From: an uncultured Erysipelotrichaceae bacterium
Lineage (GTDB): Bacteria > Bacillota_I > Bacilli_A > RF39 > UBA660
Assembly (NCBI GenBank): GCA_902766815.1
Contig: CACXEZ010000057.1
Span: forward strand, 1 to 6,467
Reading direction: 5' to 3'
Length of the DNA: 6,467 bases
The position numbers were made by a program, and so were the translations under genes. The first letter of the stretch is position 1; every line of letters starts with the position of its first letter. The notes beneath the pieces are model-generated. The model made no database searches. It saw nothing but the letters and a program-made list of their open reading frames with translations, and was not told where the DNA came from. This document shows positions 1-5,747 of this stretch, in pieces.

Positions 1-558
1 CTGATACTTATCATATTCAGGCATTTTATGAGAAACACCATCATAAAAGTTAGTAACAAATATCTTCTCCCAACAAGATAAATTCATTTGATGAATATTA
101 TTCTTAATATGAATATTTAAATATCTCTTCATCCCAATACTTTTTATTAATGTATCAAATAAAATATCACCTACTTTTAATCCATTACTAATAGTAATAG
201 GAAAGTTATCAATCATTAAGTCAATTGCAATCTCATCATCAATCACTCCCATATTAATTTCTTCATAAGAATACAAACCAAAATATCTTAAATAATATTC
301 ATCTCTATATTGATAAATTTTATCTTTATATTGTTCAAATAAATATTCTTTAACTTTCTTAAATTCTAAAGAATCAGCATAAAAATGTAACAATTCATGA
401 TGATTTGTTTTTCCAAAATCTTGATTGATACTTTCATTAAGATAAATCGTATTCCCCAAAGAATAACCTAATACTTGAGAATCTTGAATAAATTCAGTCT
501 GAATACCCAATGTAAGATTCCAGCTCTTAATATGCTGTTTTAATTCATCACTTATCAT
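1..558 (-). CDS. Putative HExxH zinc metallopeptidase-like protein, unrecognised family (partial, C-terminus off the left edge)
   Basis: I do not recognise this protein. 186 residues are visible and the frame is still open at base 1. It starts at ATG 558, with GGAGGG at 564-569 five bases upstream. A predicted strand (NTIYLNES, residues 36-43) is followed by HHELLH at 53-58, so H54-E55-x-x-H58 fits the zinc-binding HExxH motif. A later acidic helix, DDEIAIDLMID (107-117), could supply the third ligand (E109), as in gluzincin or ImmA/IrrE-type folds where an ExxxD helix follows HExxH. No signal peptide or membrane segment is visible, so it is probably cytoplasmic. Its start overlaps the end of the upstream 50-residue gene by 11 bp, which suggests translational coupling. 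That the protein is a zinc hydrolase is inferred from the motif only; substrate is unknown. The missing C-terminus prevents a length comparison. Confidence 0.75.
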   Translation of the reverse strand, partial: MISDELKQHIKSWNLTLGIQTEFIQDSQVLGYSLGNTIYLNESINQDFGKTNHHELLHFYADSLEFKKVKEYLFEQYKDKIYQYRDEYYLRYFGLYSYEEINMGVIDDEIAIDLMIDNFPITISNGLKVGDILFDTLIKSIGMKRYLNIHIKNNIHQMNLSCWEKIFVTNFYDGVSHKMPEYDKYQ

Positions 559-700
559 TCTTACCCTCCATCATCTTAATAACTTCTTGTTTAGACTTAC
601 CCTTACTTAATAAATATTCGATCTCTTTCTGATATCTTATATATTCCTCTTTCTTAGCAATAGGAACTCTAATAACTTTTCCATCATAAGACTTTAGCAT
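548..700 (-). CDS. Small charged hypothetical protein (50 aa)
   Basis: Not recognised. The start is placed at ATG 700 because GAGGAG at 707-712 lies six bases upstream. The longest reading (GTG at 730, 60 aa) has AAAGG only two bases from its start codon and is less credible. The protein has a short strand-like N-terminus (KSYDGKVIRVP) followed by a Lys/Glu-rich, probably helical region ending in SKGKSKQEVIKMMEG. It has no cysteine, signal peptide or membrane segment. It stops on TGA inside the start region of the HELLH-type gene (11-bp overlap), and that gene's ribosome binding site is its own Met-Glu-Gly codons, so the two are very probably co-translated. A partner, inhibitor or regulator of the peptidase-like protein is possible, but nothing in the sequence shows it. 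Confidence 0.7.
   Translation of the reverse strand: MLKSYDGKVIRVPIAKKEEYIRYQKEIEYLLSKGKSKQEVIKMMEGKNDK
564..569 (-). promoter_or_regulatory. Ribosome binding site of the HELLH-type gene, inside the upstream gene
   Basis: GGAGGG on the minus strand, five bases before ATG 558. It lies within the last codons of the 50-residue gene, so translation of the two genes is likely coupled. Confidence 0.7.
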
Positions 701-706
701 AACATA

Positions 707-712
707 CTCCTC
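707..712 (-). promoter_or_regulatory. Ribosome binding site that decides the start of the 50-residue gene
   Basis: GAGGAG on the minus strand, six bases before ATG 700. This argues that codons 1-10 of the longer reading from GTG 730 are not translated. Confidence 0.65.
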
Positions 713-743
713 ATTATTCACAAAAATCACTGCCTTTCATAGT

Positions 744-836
744 TTAATCATTATCATATTTTTTATCATCACAATTACAATTGCAAGTGGTTTCTTCTTC
801 ATTAGGATAAATTCCAAGTCTAAATGCTTGATACAT
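744..836 (-). CDS. Cysteine-containing microprotein (30 aa)
   Basis: A short reading frame from ATG 836 to TAA 744-746, below usual gene-calling size. Support: AAGGGG (845-850) sits eight bases before the ATG, a -35/-10 pair ending about 40 bp upstream gives a leader of some 33 nt, and the frame ends 43 bp before the ATG of the next gene in the same direction. The product begins MYQAFRLGIYPNEEE, then has a CNCNC cluster at residues 18-22 followed at once by DDKKYDND. Three cysteines alternating with asparagine next to acidic residues could bind a metal or be modified; this is inference. No leader peptidase site or membrane segment is seen. I know of no named family. It could be a regulatory peptide, a metal-binding peptide, a ribosomally made peptide precursor, or an untranslated coincidence. 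Confidence 0.55.
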   Translation of the reverse strand: MYQAFRLGIYPNEEETTCNCNCDDKKYDND

Positions 837-855
837 ACCAACTACCCCTTTCTTA

Positions 856-874
856 TGATATTTTAGCTATATCA
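856..874. promoter_or_regulatory. Inverted repeat over the predicted transcription start of the small operon
   Basis: TGATAT (856-861) and ATATCA (869-874) are perfect inverted copies around a 7-base loop. The predicted start of transcription for the promoter at 876-903 falls at about 869, so the palindrome would cover roughly the first 14 transcribed bases. It could be an operator or a 5' hairpin. Six-bp AT-rich palindromes also arise by chance. Confidence 0.3.
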
Positions 875-875
875 A

Positions 876-903
876 ATAATAATTATCAAAAGTAAAAAGT
901 CAA
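876..903 (-). promoter_or_regulatory. Probable sigma-A promoter of the three-gene small operon
   Basis: On the minus strand, TTGACT (898-903) is followed after 16 bases by TATTAT (876-881), matching the TTGACA/TATAAT consensus at 5 of 6 bases each. The expected transcription start near 869 leaves a 33-nt leader before the microprotein ATG at 836, with its ribosome binding site at 845-850. This is the best promoter in the 837-1041 gap. Confidence 0.65.
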
Positions 904-1040
904 CTAAAAAAACATACTTTATTAATTAACAAATTTGCCATTATAACAATTCATAAAATTATATTAAATTTAATTTAGATGAATAAGATTCATGTTTTTA
1001 TTATTTTATAGTTATCAACTAAAACGGTACTTTCTTAATT
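900..1040. repeat. Pair of imperfect direct repeats upstream of the small operon
   Basis: Bases 1015-1040 and 900-927 share the blocks TCAACTAAAA, TACTTT and TTAATT in the same order; the two copies match at about 22 of 26 aligned bases with a 2-base gap. The copy at 900-927 contributes most of the -35 hexamer (898-903) of the small-operon promoter. They could be duplicated regulator sites or traces of a local duplication, though low complexity weakens the case. Confidence 0.35.
940..945 (-). promoter_or_regulatory. Possible second, extended -10 promoter
   Basis: The minus strand reads TGTTATAATGG: a perfect TATAAT at 940-945 with an upstream TG one base away. There is no convincing -35 box 16-18 bp upstream. 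The transcript would start near 933 and read through the promoter at 876-903 into the small operon. In DNA this AT-rich a chance TATAAT is not rare. Confidence 0.3.
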
Positions 1041-1041
1041 C

Positions 1042-1080
1042 AAAAAAAAGAAATACCATTGATTAATAAATAGTATCTCT
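1042..1080 (-). terminator. Intrinsic terminator after trmK
   Basis: On the minus strand, arms 1069-1080 and 1049-1060 form a 12-bp stem (two G-U pairs, the rest Watson-Crick) around an 8-base loop, followed by a run of eight T (1042-1049, the last base in the stem). The trmK stop codon (1079-1081) lies in the foot of the stem. This closes the queA-dnaG-rpoD-trmK unit. There is no U-run on the other side, so it works in one direction only. Confidence 0.88.
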
Positions 1081-1753
1081 ATAAATCTAAAACTTTTCGA
1101 ATCATCCTAATCTTTCTAAAAGTAACAAACCGATGATGAATTCTATTTTTAGGTATCATAGGATAAAAAGCTTCTAACTTTTCCAAATCTTTTTTATTTT
1201 TTTCTATAAATAACTTATCTCTTTTCTTTAATAAAACTGGCCCAAAATAAATCTCTTTTTTAGAAATAAAACGATATCCCTTCTTAAAAACAACGACAGT
1301 ATAAATAATACCACCATCTTTTACTAAAGATTCTTCTTCAATAAAATATCCTATTTTAGTAATCTTATTTCTTAAAAAATCTAAATCATTATTACTTTGA
1401 AGTATTAACGTATGAATATGTTTTAACTTAGATAAATTCTGATAAAGAATTCCTACTATCGTATGAGATCCCATACCAGATATTACGATAGTATCAAAAG
1501 AAATCGTATCAATACTTTCTAAGCCATTACTTTGAATAATCTCTATCTCATTCTCTACATGATACCTCTTTATGTTCTTTAAAGCACTCTGTAAAGCGTT
1601 CTTATTAATATCACTAGCAACCACAGTTATATTTTCTTTATTTTGTACCAAATAAATATCTAATAAAGCATGATCACACCCAATATCAACAACATGACTT
1701 CCATCATCAACATATTCAGCTATCTTCTCTAGTCTTTTAGATAATTTAATCAT
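1079..1753 (-). CDS. trmK: tRNA (adenine(22)-N1)-methyltransferase TrmK
   Basis: An S-adenosylmethionine-dependent enzyme that methylates N1 of adenine 22 in the D-loop of tRNAs. At 224 aa it is slightly shorter than the B. subtilis protein. A Rossmann-like methyltransferase domain fills residues 1 to about 160: the family signature DIGCDHALL at 23-31 (SAM binding), acidic SDIN at 47-50 after strand 2, NGL at 76-78, and GMG at 93-95 with a LQSNND loop at 118-123. Residues 165-224 are a Lys-rich, probably coiled-coil C-terminal region typical of the family. ATG 1753 overlaps the last 8 bp of rpoD, with AAAGGA (1762-1767) eight bases upstream inside rpoD. Gene order after rpoD is as in many Bacilli, but the Nif3-like gene that often follows is absent; a terminator comes instead. 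Confidence 0.95.
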   Translation of the reverse strand: MIKLSKRLEKIAEYVDDGSHVVDIGCDHALLDIYLVQNKENITVVASDINKNALQSALKNIKRYHVENEIEIIQSNGLESIDTISFDTIVISGMGSHTIVGILYQNLSKLKHIHTLILQSNNDLDFLRNKITKIGYFIEEESLVKDGGIIYTVVVFKKGYRFISKKEIYFGPVLLKKRDKLFIEKNKKDLEKLEAFYPMIPKNRIHHRFVTFRKIRMIRKVLDL

Positions 1754-2846
1754 TCAAGAAATCCTTTAGTTTTCTACTTCTAGATGGATGTCTTAATTTT
1801 CTTAAAGCCTTAGCTTCTATCTGTCTAATTCTCTCTCTTGTAACTCCAAACATCTGACCTACTTCTTCTAACGTTTTACAAGAACCATCATCAAGACCAA
1901 AACGTAACCTTAATACTTGTTCTTCTCTTTCAGTTAAAGTAAGTAAAACATCACTAATCTCATCCTTTAACAACTCATGAATAGTATATTCCTCAGGTGA
2001 CATACTTCTCTCATCTTTCACAAAATCTCCTAAATGAGAATCATCCTCTTCTCCAATAGGTGTTTCTAAAGAAACCGGATCTTGTGCTATTTTAATAACC
2101 TCTCTTACTCTATCAACAGACATTCCCATCTTTTTAGCTAACTCTTCATCAGTTGGTTCACGATTTAACTCTAATGTTAATTGTCTTTGATAACGAGATA
2201 ATTTATTAATCGTTTCTACCATATGAACAGGAACTCGAATAGTTCTAGCTTGGTCTGCAATTGCCCTAGTAATTGCCTGACGAATCCACCACGTAGCATA
2301 AGTAGAGAATTTATATCCTTTATTAGCATCAAATTTTTCAACAGCTTTCATCAAACCAATATTACCCTCTTGAATCAAGTCAAGAAATAACATACCACGA
2401 CCAACATATCTCTTAGCAATACTAACCACCAAACGTAAATTAGACTCCGCTAAAATATTCTTAGCTTCTTCATCTCCATTAGCAATTCTCTCAGATAATG
2501 CCGTTTCCTCTTCCAAAGAAAGCAAACTAATTCTACCAATTTCTTTCAAATACATACGAACAGGATCATTAATAGACAACTCTTTAGCAATACTATTATC
2601 TTTTAAAATATCTTCAATATCACCACCAAAGTCTTCCTCTCCATCACTTCCAACTTCAGACTCATCATTAACAATTTCAATATTATTCTCAATCAAAGCA
2701 TTATATAACTCATCTAAAGAATCACTATCAACTTCCAATCCCTTTAATCCATTAGCTAATTCCTCATAAGTAATAAATCCTTTTTCTTTCCCTTTTTTAA
2801 TTAATTCTTCTTTTCTTTCTTCAAAAGATTTAATTTCCTCAATCAC
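1746..2846 (-). CDS. rpoD: RNA polymerase primary sigma factor (RpoD/SigA)
   Basis: The housekeeping sigma subunit that directs RNA polymerase to -35/-10 promoters. At 366 aa it has the length of Bacilli SigA. A region 1.1-like helical domain (residues 5-60) and an acidic linker (61-85) precede region 1.2 (about 92-125, with [11 protein letters not shown]). Regions 2.1-2.4 run about 128-209 and include [12 protein letters not shown] and the aromatic melting/-10 recognition stretch [19 protein letters not shown] (178-196). Region 3 spans 210-285, with the 3.2 finger [17 protein letters not shown] (259-275). Region 4 holds the -35-binding helix-turn-helix ([20 protein letters not shown], 325-344). 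The start is GTG 2846: GAGGAG lies at 2856-2861, nine bases upstream, and an in-frame TGA just before excludes a longer form. It overlaps dnaG and trmK by 8 bp each. Confidence 0.98.
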   Translation of the reverse strand: MIEEIKSFEERKEELIKKGKEKGFITYEELANGLKGLEVDSDSLDELYNALIENNIEIVNDESEVGSDGEEDFGGDIEDILKDNSIAKELSINDPVRMYLKEIGRISLLSLEEETALSERIANGDEEAKNILAESNLRLVVSIAKRYVGRGMLFLDLIQEGNIGLMKAVEKFDANKGYKFSTYATWWIRQAITRAIADQARTIRVPVHMVETINKLSRYQRQLTLELNREPTDEELAKKMGMSVDRVREVIKIAQDPVSLETPIGEEDDSHLGDFVKDERSMSPEEYTIHELLKDEISDVLLTLTEREEQVLRLRFGLDDGSCKTLEEVGQMFGVTRERIRQIEAKALRKLRHPSRSRKLKDFLND

Positions 2847-4569
2847 TAGTCTTCACTCCTCTTATTTTCATAATCTCTTTTAAGATACTTGCCTGTTTCT
2901 TTGGATCCATCTCACGACTTAAATCAAGCTTTAATTTATCAATTACTCTTTTCTTACTATAATCATGGACACATTTAATATAATCATCAATCTCATCTAT
3001 TGTATACTCTTTTTTTAAATTTAAAGCCAATATATCCTGAAACGTATCTAATACATCTGTCTTCGTAGCCAAATAAGTGATAAAGTCCGCAATTACTAAT
3101 TCTCCATATTTATGGTAATAATATATTATCTCATTAAATAATCTTCTTTTTTTATCATCTATAATCATTGACACAGACTTTTCACACTTTTCTATTATCT
3201 CTCCCGATATAATCATGTAGTATAACAAATTATCAGTCGCTTGTCCATACTTATTAGACAATTTCTCTATTTTTTTTGTAACAACAGTATTTCTAGGAAC
3301 TACCTTAACCTGTTTTGCTTTATAATTTTCATATCTTTTTTTCAACGTATCATATTCCACTTGAAACTGACTTGCTAATTTTTTTAAAGTTAACTCCACT
3401 AAAATATCATCATTTTCCTTCATAAGTTCCCGAATCATTTGATCCATATAACTACTAGCATCACTAATATCATTTAAATTTTTCTCTTCCCTAAGCAACA
3501 TCATTTTAAAATCAATTACACTAAGAGGATTTTTAATTTTTTCTAAGAAAGCATCACGCCCTCTTTTGATAATAAACTCATCCGGATCCTTCTCCTCAAG
3601 TCGAATAACTTTAACGTCTATTCCTTCTTCCTCTAATAATGGTATAGCTCTAATAGTAGCCATTTTTCCCGCATCATCACCATCAAAACACAAAATAACA
3701 TGATTAGTAATTCTTTTTAATATTCTAACATGATTTTTAGTAAGCGAAGTTCCCATAGGTGCCACACAATGATTTATCCCAACAACAGAAGCCCTTATAA
3801 CATCAAAATATCCCTCCATAATAATAATAGCTTCATCTTTTTCTAACCTAGTATGTGCCCTATGATAATTATATAAAATATTTCCCTTATCAAATATCTT
3901 AGTAGCTTTAGTATTAATATACTTACTAGTATCTCTAGTCTGATAAATTCTTCCGCCAAATCCAATAGGATTTCCATTCAAATCATGGATAGGTATCATA
4001 ATCCTATCACTAAAAATATCCCTACTTTCTGTATTACTAAGTCCCAAATCAATCAAAGAATTGATATCATACTTATTAAGTAAAAAATCTGTTAAAGACT
4101 GTTTAGAAATAGAAAGTCCAATCTCAAACTTCTTAATAGTATCAAGATCAATCTGTCTTTTACTTAAATACTCCCGAGCATTCTCACCTAAATCACTACT
4201 TATATTATTTTGATAATATTTAATAGCCAAAGAAAGAATCTCATAATCCTTCTTATGAGGATTCTCTCTCTTAACACTTCCAACTTCCAAACCATCTTCA
4301 TGAGCCAATAAATTAATAGCTTCCCCATAACTAACCTGTTCCATATCAGCAATAAAATTAAAAACATTACCAGCCTTTTTACATGAAAAGCATTGAAACA
4401 TATCCAGCCTAACAGAAACGCACATAGAAGCATTGTTATCTGCATGAAAAGGACATAGTCCCCAATAATCTTCTCCCTTTTTAGTTAAATTAACATAACG
4501 TTCTACAATTTCTTTAATAGGATGTTTTCTTCTAATAGCATTAATAGTAGCCTCATCTACATATGGCAA
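2839..4569 (-). CDS. dnaG: DNA primase DnaG
   Basis: Makes the short RNA primers that start each Okazaki fragment, acting with the replicative helicase. Numbering here runs from GTG 4578; from the preferred TTG 4569 subtract three (576 aa). The CHC2 zinc finger has C42, H45, C63 and C66. The RNA polymerase core carries [20 protein letters not shown] (189-208). The TOPRIM domain has catalytic E255 in MEGYFDV, D299-G-D301-D302 in CFDGDDAG and the metal-binding DPDE at 331-334. The rest, to 579, is the variable helical helicase-binding region. I prefer TTG 4569 because AGAAGG (4578-4583) lies eight bases upstream; GTG 4578 has its G inside that site. It lies 26 bp after queA and overlaps rpoD by 8 bp, stopping on TGA. 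Confidence 0.96.
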   Translation of the reverse strand: MPYVDEATINAIRRKHPIKEIVERYVNLTKKGEDYWGLCPFHADNNASMCVSVRLDMFQCFSCKKAGNVFNFIADMEQVSYGEAINLLAHEDGLEVGSVKRENPHKKDYEILSLAIKYYQNNISSDLGENAREYLSKRQIDLDTIKKFEIGLSISKQSLTDFLLNKYDINSLIDLGLSNTESRDIFSDRIMIPIHDLNGNPIGFGGRIYQTRDTSKYINTKATKIFDKGNILYNYHRAHTRLEKDEAIIIMEGYFDVIRASVVGINHCVAPMGTSLTKNHVRILKRITNHVILCFDGDDAGKMATIRAIPLLEEEGIDVKVIRLEEKDPDEFIIKRGRDAFLEKIKNPLSVIDFKMMLLREEKNLNDISDASSYMDQMIRELMKENDDILVELTLKKLASQFQVEYDTLKKRYENYKAKQVKVVPRNTVVTKKIEKLSNKYGQATDNLLYYMIISGEIIEKCEKSVSMIIDDKKRRLFNEIIYYYHKYGELVIADFITYLATKTDVLDTFQDILALNLKKEYTIDEIDDYIKCVHDYSKKRVIDKLKLDLSREMDPKKQASILKEIMKIRGVKTSD

Positions 4570-4577
4570 AATATTCA

Positions 4578-4583
4578 CCTTCT
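4578..4583 (-). promoter_or_regulatory. Ribosome binding site that decides the dnaG start
   Basis: AGAAGG on the minus strand, eight bases before TTG 4569. The alternative GTG at 4576-4578 overlaps this motif and has no ribosome binding site of its own at a workable distance. Confidence 0.6.
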
Positions 4584-4595
4584 ATCTTATAACAA

Positions 4596-5621
4596 TTAAT
4601 AAATAAACATACAATCCCCAAATGAAAAGAATCGGTATCTCTCTTTTACAGCTTCTCTATAAGCATCAAGAACAAACTCTTTACTAGAAAAAGCAGATAC
4701 TAACATAATCAAAGTAGACTTAGGAAGATGAAAATTCGTAATCAATCCATCAATTGCCTTAAATTCATACCCCGGATAAATAAAAATATCAGTCCACCCA
4801 GAACATTCTCTAAACTGTCCATATTTCTGCATAATAGTTTCCATAGTTCTAGTACTAGTGGTTCCAACAGATATAATTCTTCTGCCTTCTGTCTTAGCCT
4901 TATTTAATTTATCAGCCACTTCTTTTGACATAACATAATATTCAGAATGCATCGTATGTTTAGTAACATCTTCCACATTAACAGGTCTAAAAGTACCTAA
5001 TCCAACATGCAAAGTAACATAACAAATTTCTATCCCCTTTTCTTCTAATGCCTTTAATAATTCCTTGGTAAAATGAAGTCCAGCTGTAGGAGCAGCAGCA
5101 CTTCCAATATTTTTAGCATAAACAGTCTGATAACGATCCTTATCTTCTAACCTTTCTCTTATATAAGGAGGAAGAGGCATCGTACCTAACTGATCCAATA
5201 CTTCATAAAATACTCCTTGATAAGAAAATTGAAAAACACGAATTCCTTCTTCACGAGTTTCCGTACATGTACCAGAAAGTAGACCATCACCAAAAGAAAT
5301 AACCGTACCTATTTTTACTCTTTTAGCAGGTTTCACCAAACATTCCCAAATATCATTACCCATATTTTTTAAAAGAAGTATCTCTACATGAGCATCAGTT
5401 TCTTTCTTCACTCCAAATAACCTAGCTGGAAGTACCTTAGTATCATTTAAAACTAAAACATCACCTTTCTTTAAATATTCTAAAATATCTCTAAAGGTTT
5501 TATGTTGAATCTCTCCCGTACCACGATTTAAAGTCATCATTCTAGACTCATCTCTTTTTTCAATGGGATGCTGTGCAATTAATTCTTCTGGTAATTCAAA
5601 ATCAAAATCATCTGTCCTCAT
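4596..5621 (-). CDS. queA: S-adenosylmethionine:tRNA ribosyltransferase-isomerase QueA
   Basis: Transfers and rearranges the ribosyl part of S-adenosylmethionine onto preQ1 at tRNA position 34, giving epoxyqueuosine, the penultimate step to queuosine in Asp, Asn, His and Tyr tRNAs. At 341 aa it is full length. Family motifs in order are [16 protein letters not shown] (4-19), [13 protein letters not shown] (58-70), GTMPLPPYI (146-154), [13 protein letters not shown] (173-185), [11 protein letters not shown] (204-214), SVGTTSTRT (251-259), a stretch ending [18 protein letters not shown] (294-311) and [12 protein letters not shown] (329-340). The start is ATG 5621, not GTG 5630: TAGGAG (5630-5635) lies eight bases before the ATG, and the family usually begins M-x-x-x-DFDFELP. 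It is first in the unit, 21 nt after the predicted transcription start. No other queuosine genes are in the window. Confidence 0.97.
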   Translation of the reverse strand: MRTDDFDFELPEELIAQHPIEKRDESRMMTLNRGTGEIQHKTFRDILEYLKKGDVLVLNDTKVLPARLFGVKKETDAHVEILLLKNMGNDIWECLVKPAKRVKIGTVISFGDGLLSGTCTETREEGIRVFQFSYQGVFYEVLDQLGTMPLPPYIRERLEDKDRYQTVYAKNIGSAAAPTAGLHFTKELLKALEEKGIEICYVTLHVGLGTFRPVNVEDVTKHTMHSEYYVMSKEVADKLNKAKTEGRRIISVGTTSTRTMETIMQKYGQFRECSGWTDIFIYPGYEFKAIDGLITNFHLPKSTLIMLVSAFSSKEFVLDAYREAVKERYRFFSFGDCMFIY

Positions 5622-5629
5622 TCCAATCA

Positions 5630-5635
5630 CTCCTA
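5630..5635 (-). promoter_or_regulatory. Ribosome binding site that decides the queA start
   Basis: TAGGAG on the minus strand, eight bases before ATG 5621. The GTG at 5628-5630 uses a base of this site as its first G and so cannot be served by it. Confidence 0.7.
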
Positions 5636-5648
5636 CATAACTTTAGTT

Positions 5649-5679
5649 ATTATATCATACTTTTAATACTTTGAAACAA
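5649..5679 (-). promoter_or_regulatory. Promoter of the queA-dnaG-rpoD-trmK unit
   Basis: The minus strand carries TATAAT (5649-5654) with an upstream TGA, an extended -10 (TGnTATAAT). Weak -35 candidates are TTTCAA (5671-5676, 16-bp spacing) and TTGTTT (5674-5679, 19-bp spacing). Transcription would start near 5642, about 20 nt before ATG 5621, leaving no room for a riboswitch. It is the only clear promoter for the sigma factor gene in the window, so rpoD seems to depend on it. Confidence 0.7.
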
Positions 5680-5695
5680 TTTTACATGAAAAACC

Positions 5696-5730
5696 AAAAA
5701 AAATGAGATAAGTAACTTTACCTATCTCAT
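5696..5730 (-). terminator. Intrinsic terminator after the surface protein gene
   Basis: On the minus strand the arms 5719-5730 and 5703-5714 pair in a 12-bp stem (one G-U pair) around the 4-base loop 5715-5718, followed by eight T (5696-5703, the last base in the stem). It starts 17 bases after the stop codon at 5748 and separates the surface gene from the queA promoter. Confidence 0.9.
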
Positions 5731-5747
5731 AAATAAATCAAATATAA

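Noticed and set aside
1..558. Naming the HELLH protein ImmA/IrrE
   Set aside because: Only the HExxH and a later acidic helix fit; the residues around them do not match the ImmA signature well enough, and no XRE-type repressor gene is adjacent.
717..740. Short frame starting at ATG 740
   Set aside because: It ends after seven codons and has no ribosome binding site; it is not a gene.
4200..4445. 81-residue reading frame on the minus strand
   Set aside because: It lies wholly within dnaG, over the zinc-finger coding region, in another frame, with no ribosome binding site and a low-complexity hydrophobic product.
4579..4600. Internal promoter between queA and dnaG (TATAAG on the minus strand)
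   Set aside because: There is a single weak -10-like hexamer with no -35 box in the proper place, in AT-rich DNA.
5631..5700. preQ1 riboswitch before queA
   Set aside because: The predicted leader is only about 20 nt long and lacks the C-rich stem-loop and A-rich tail of preQ1 aptamers.
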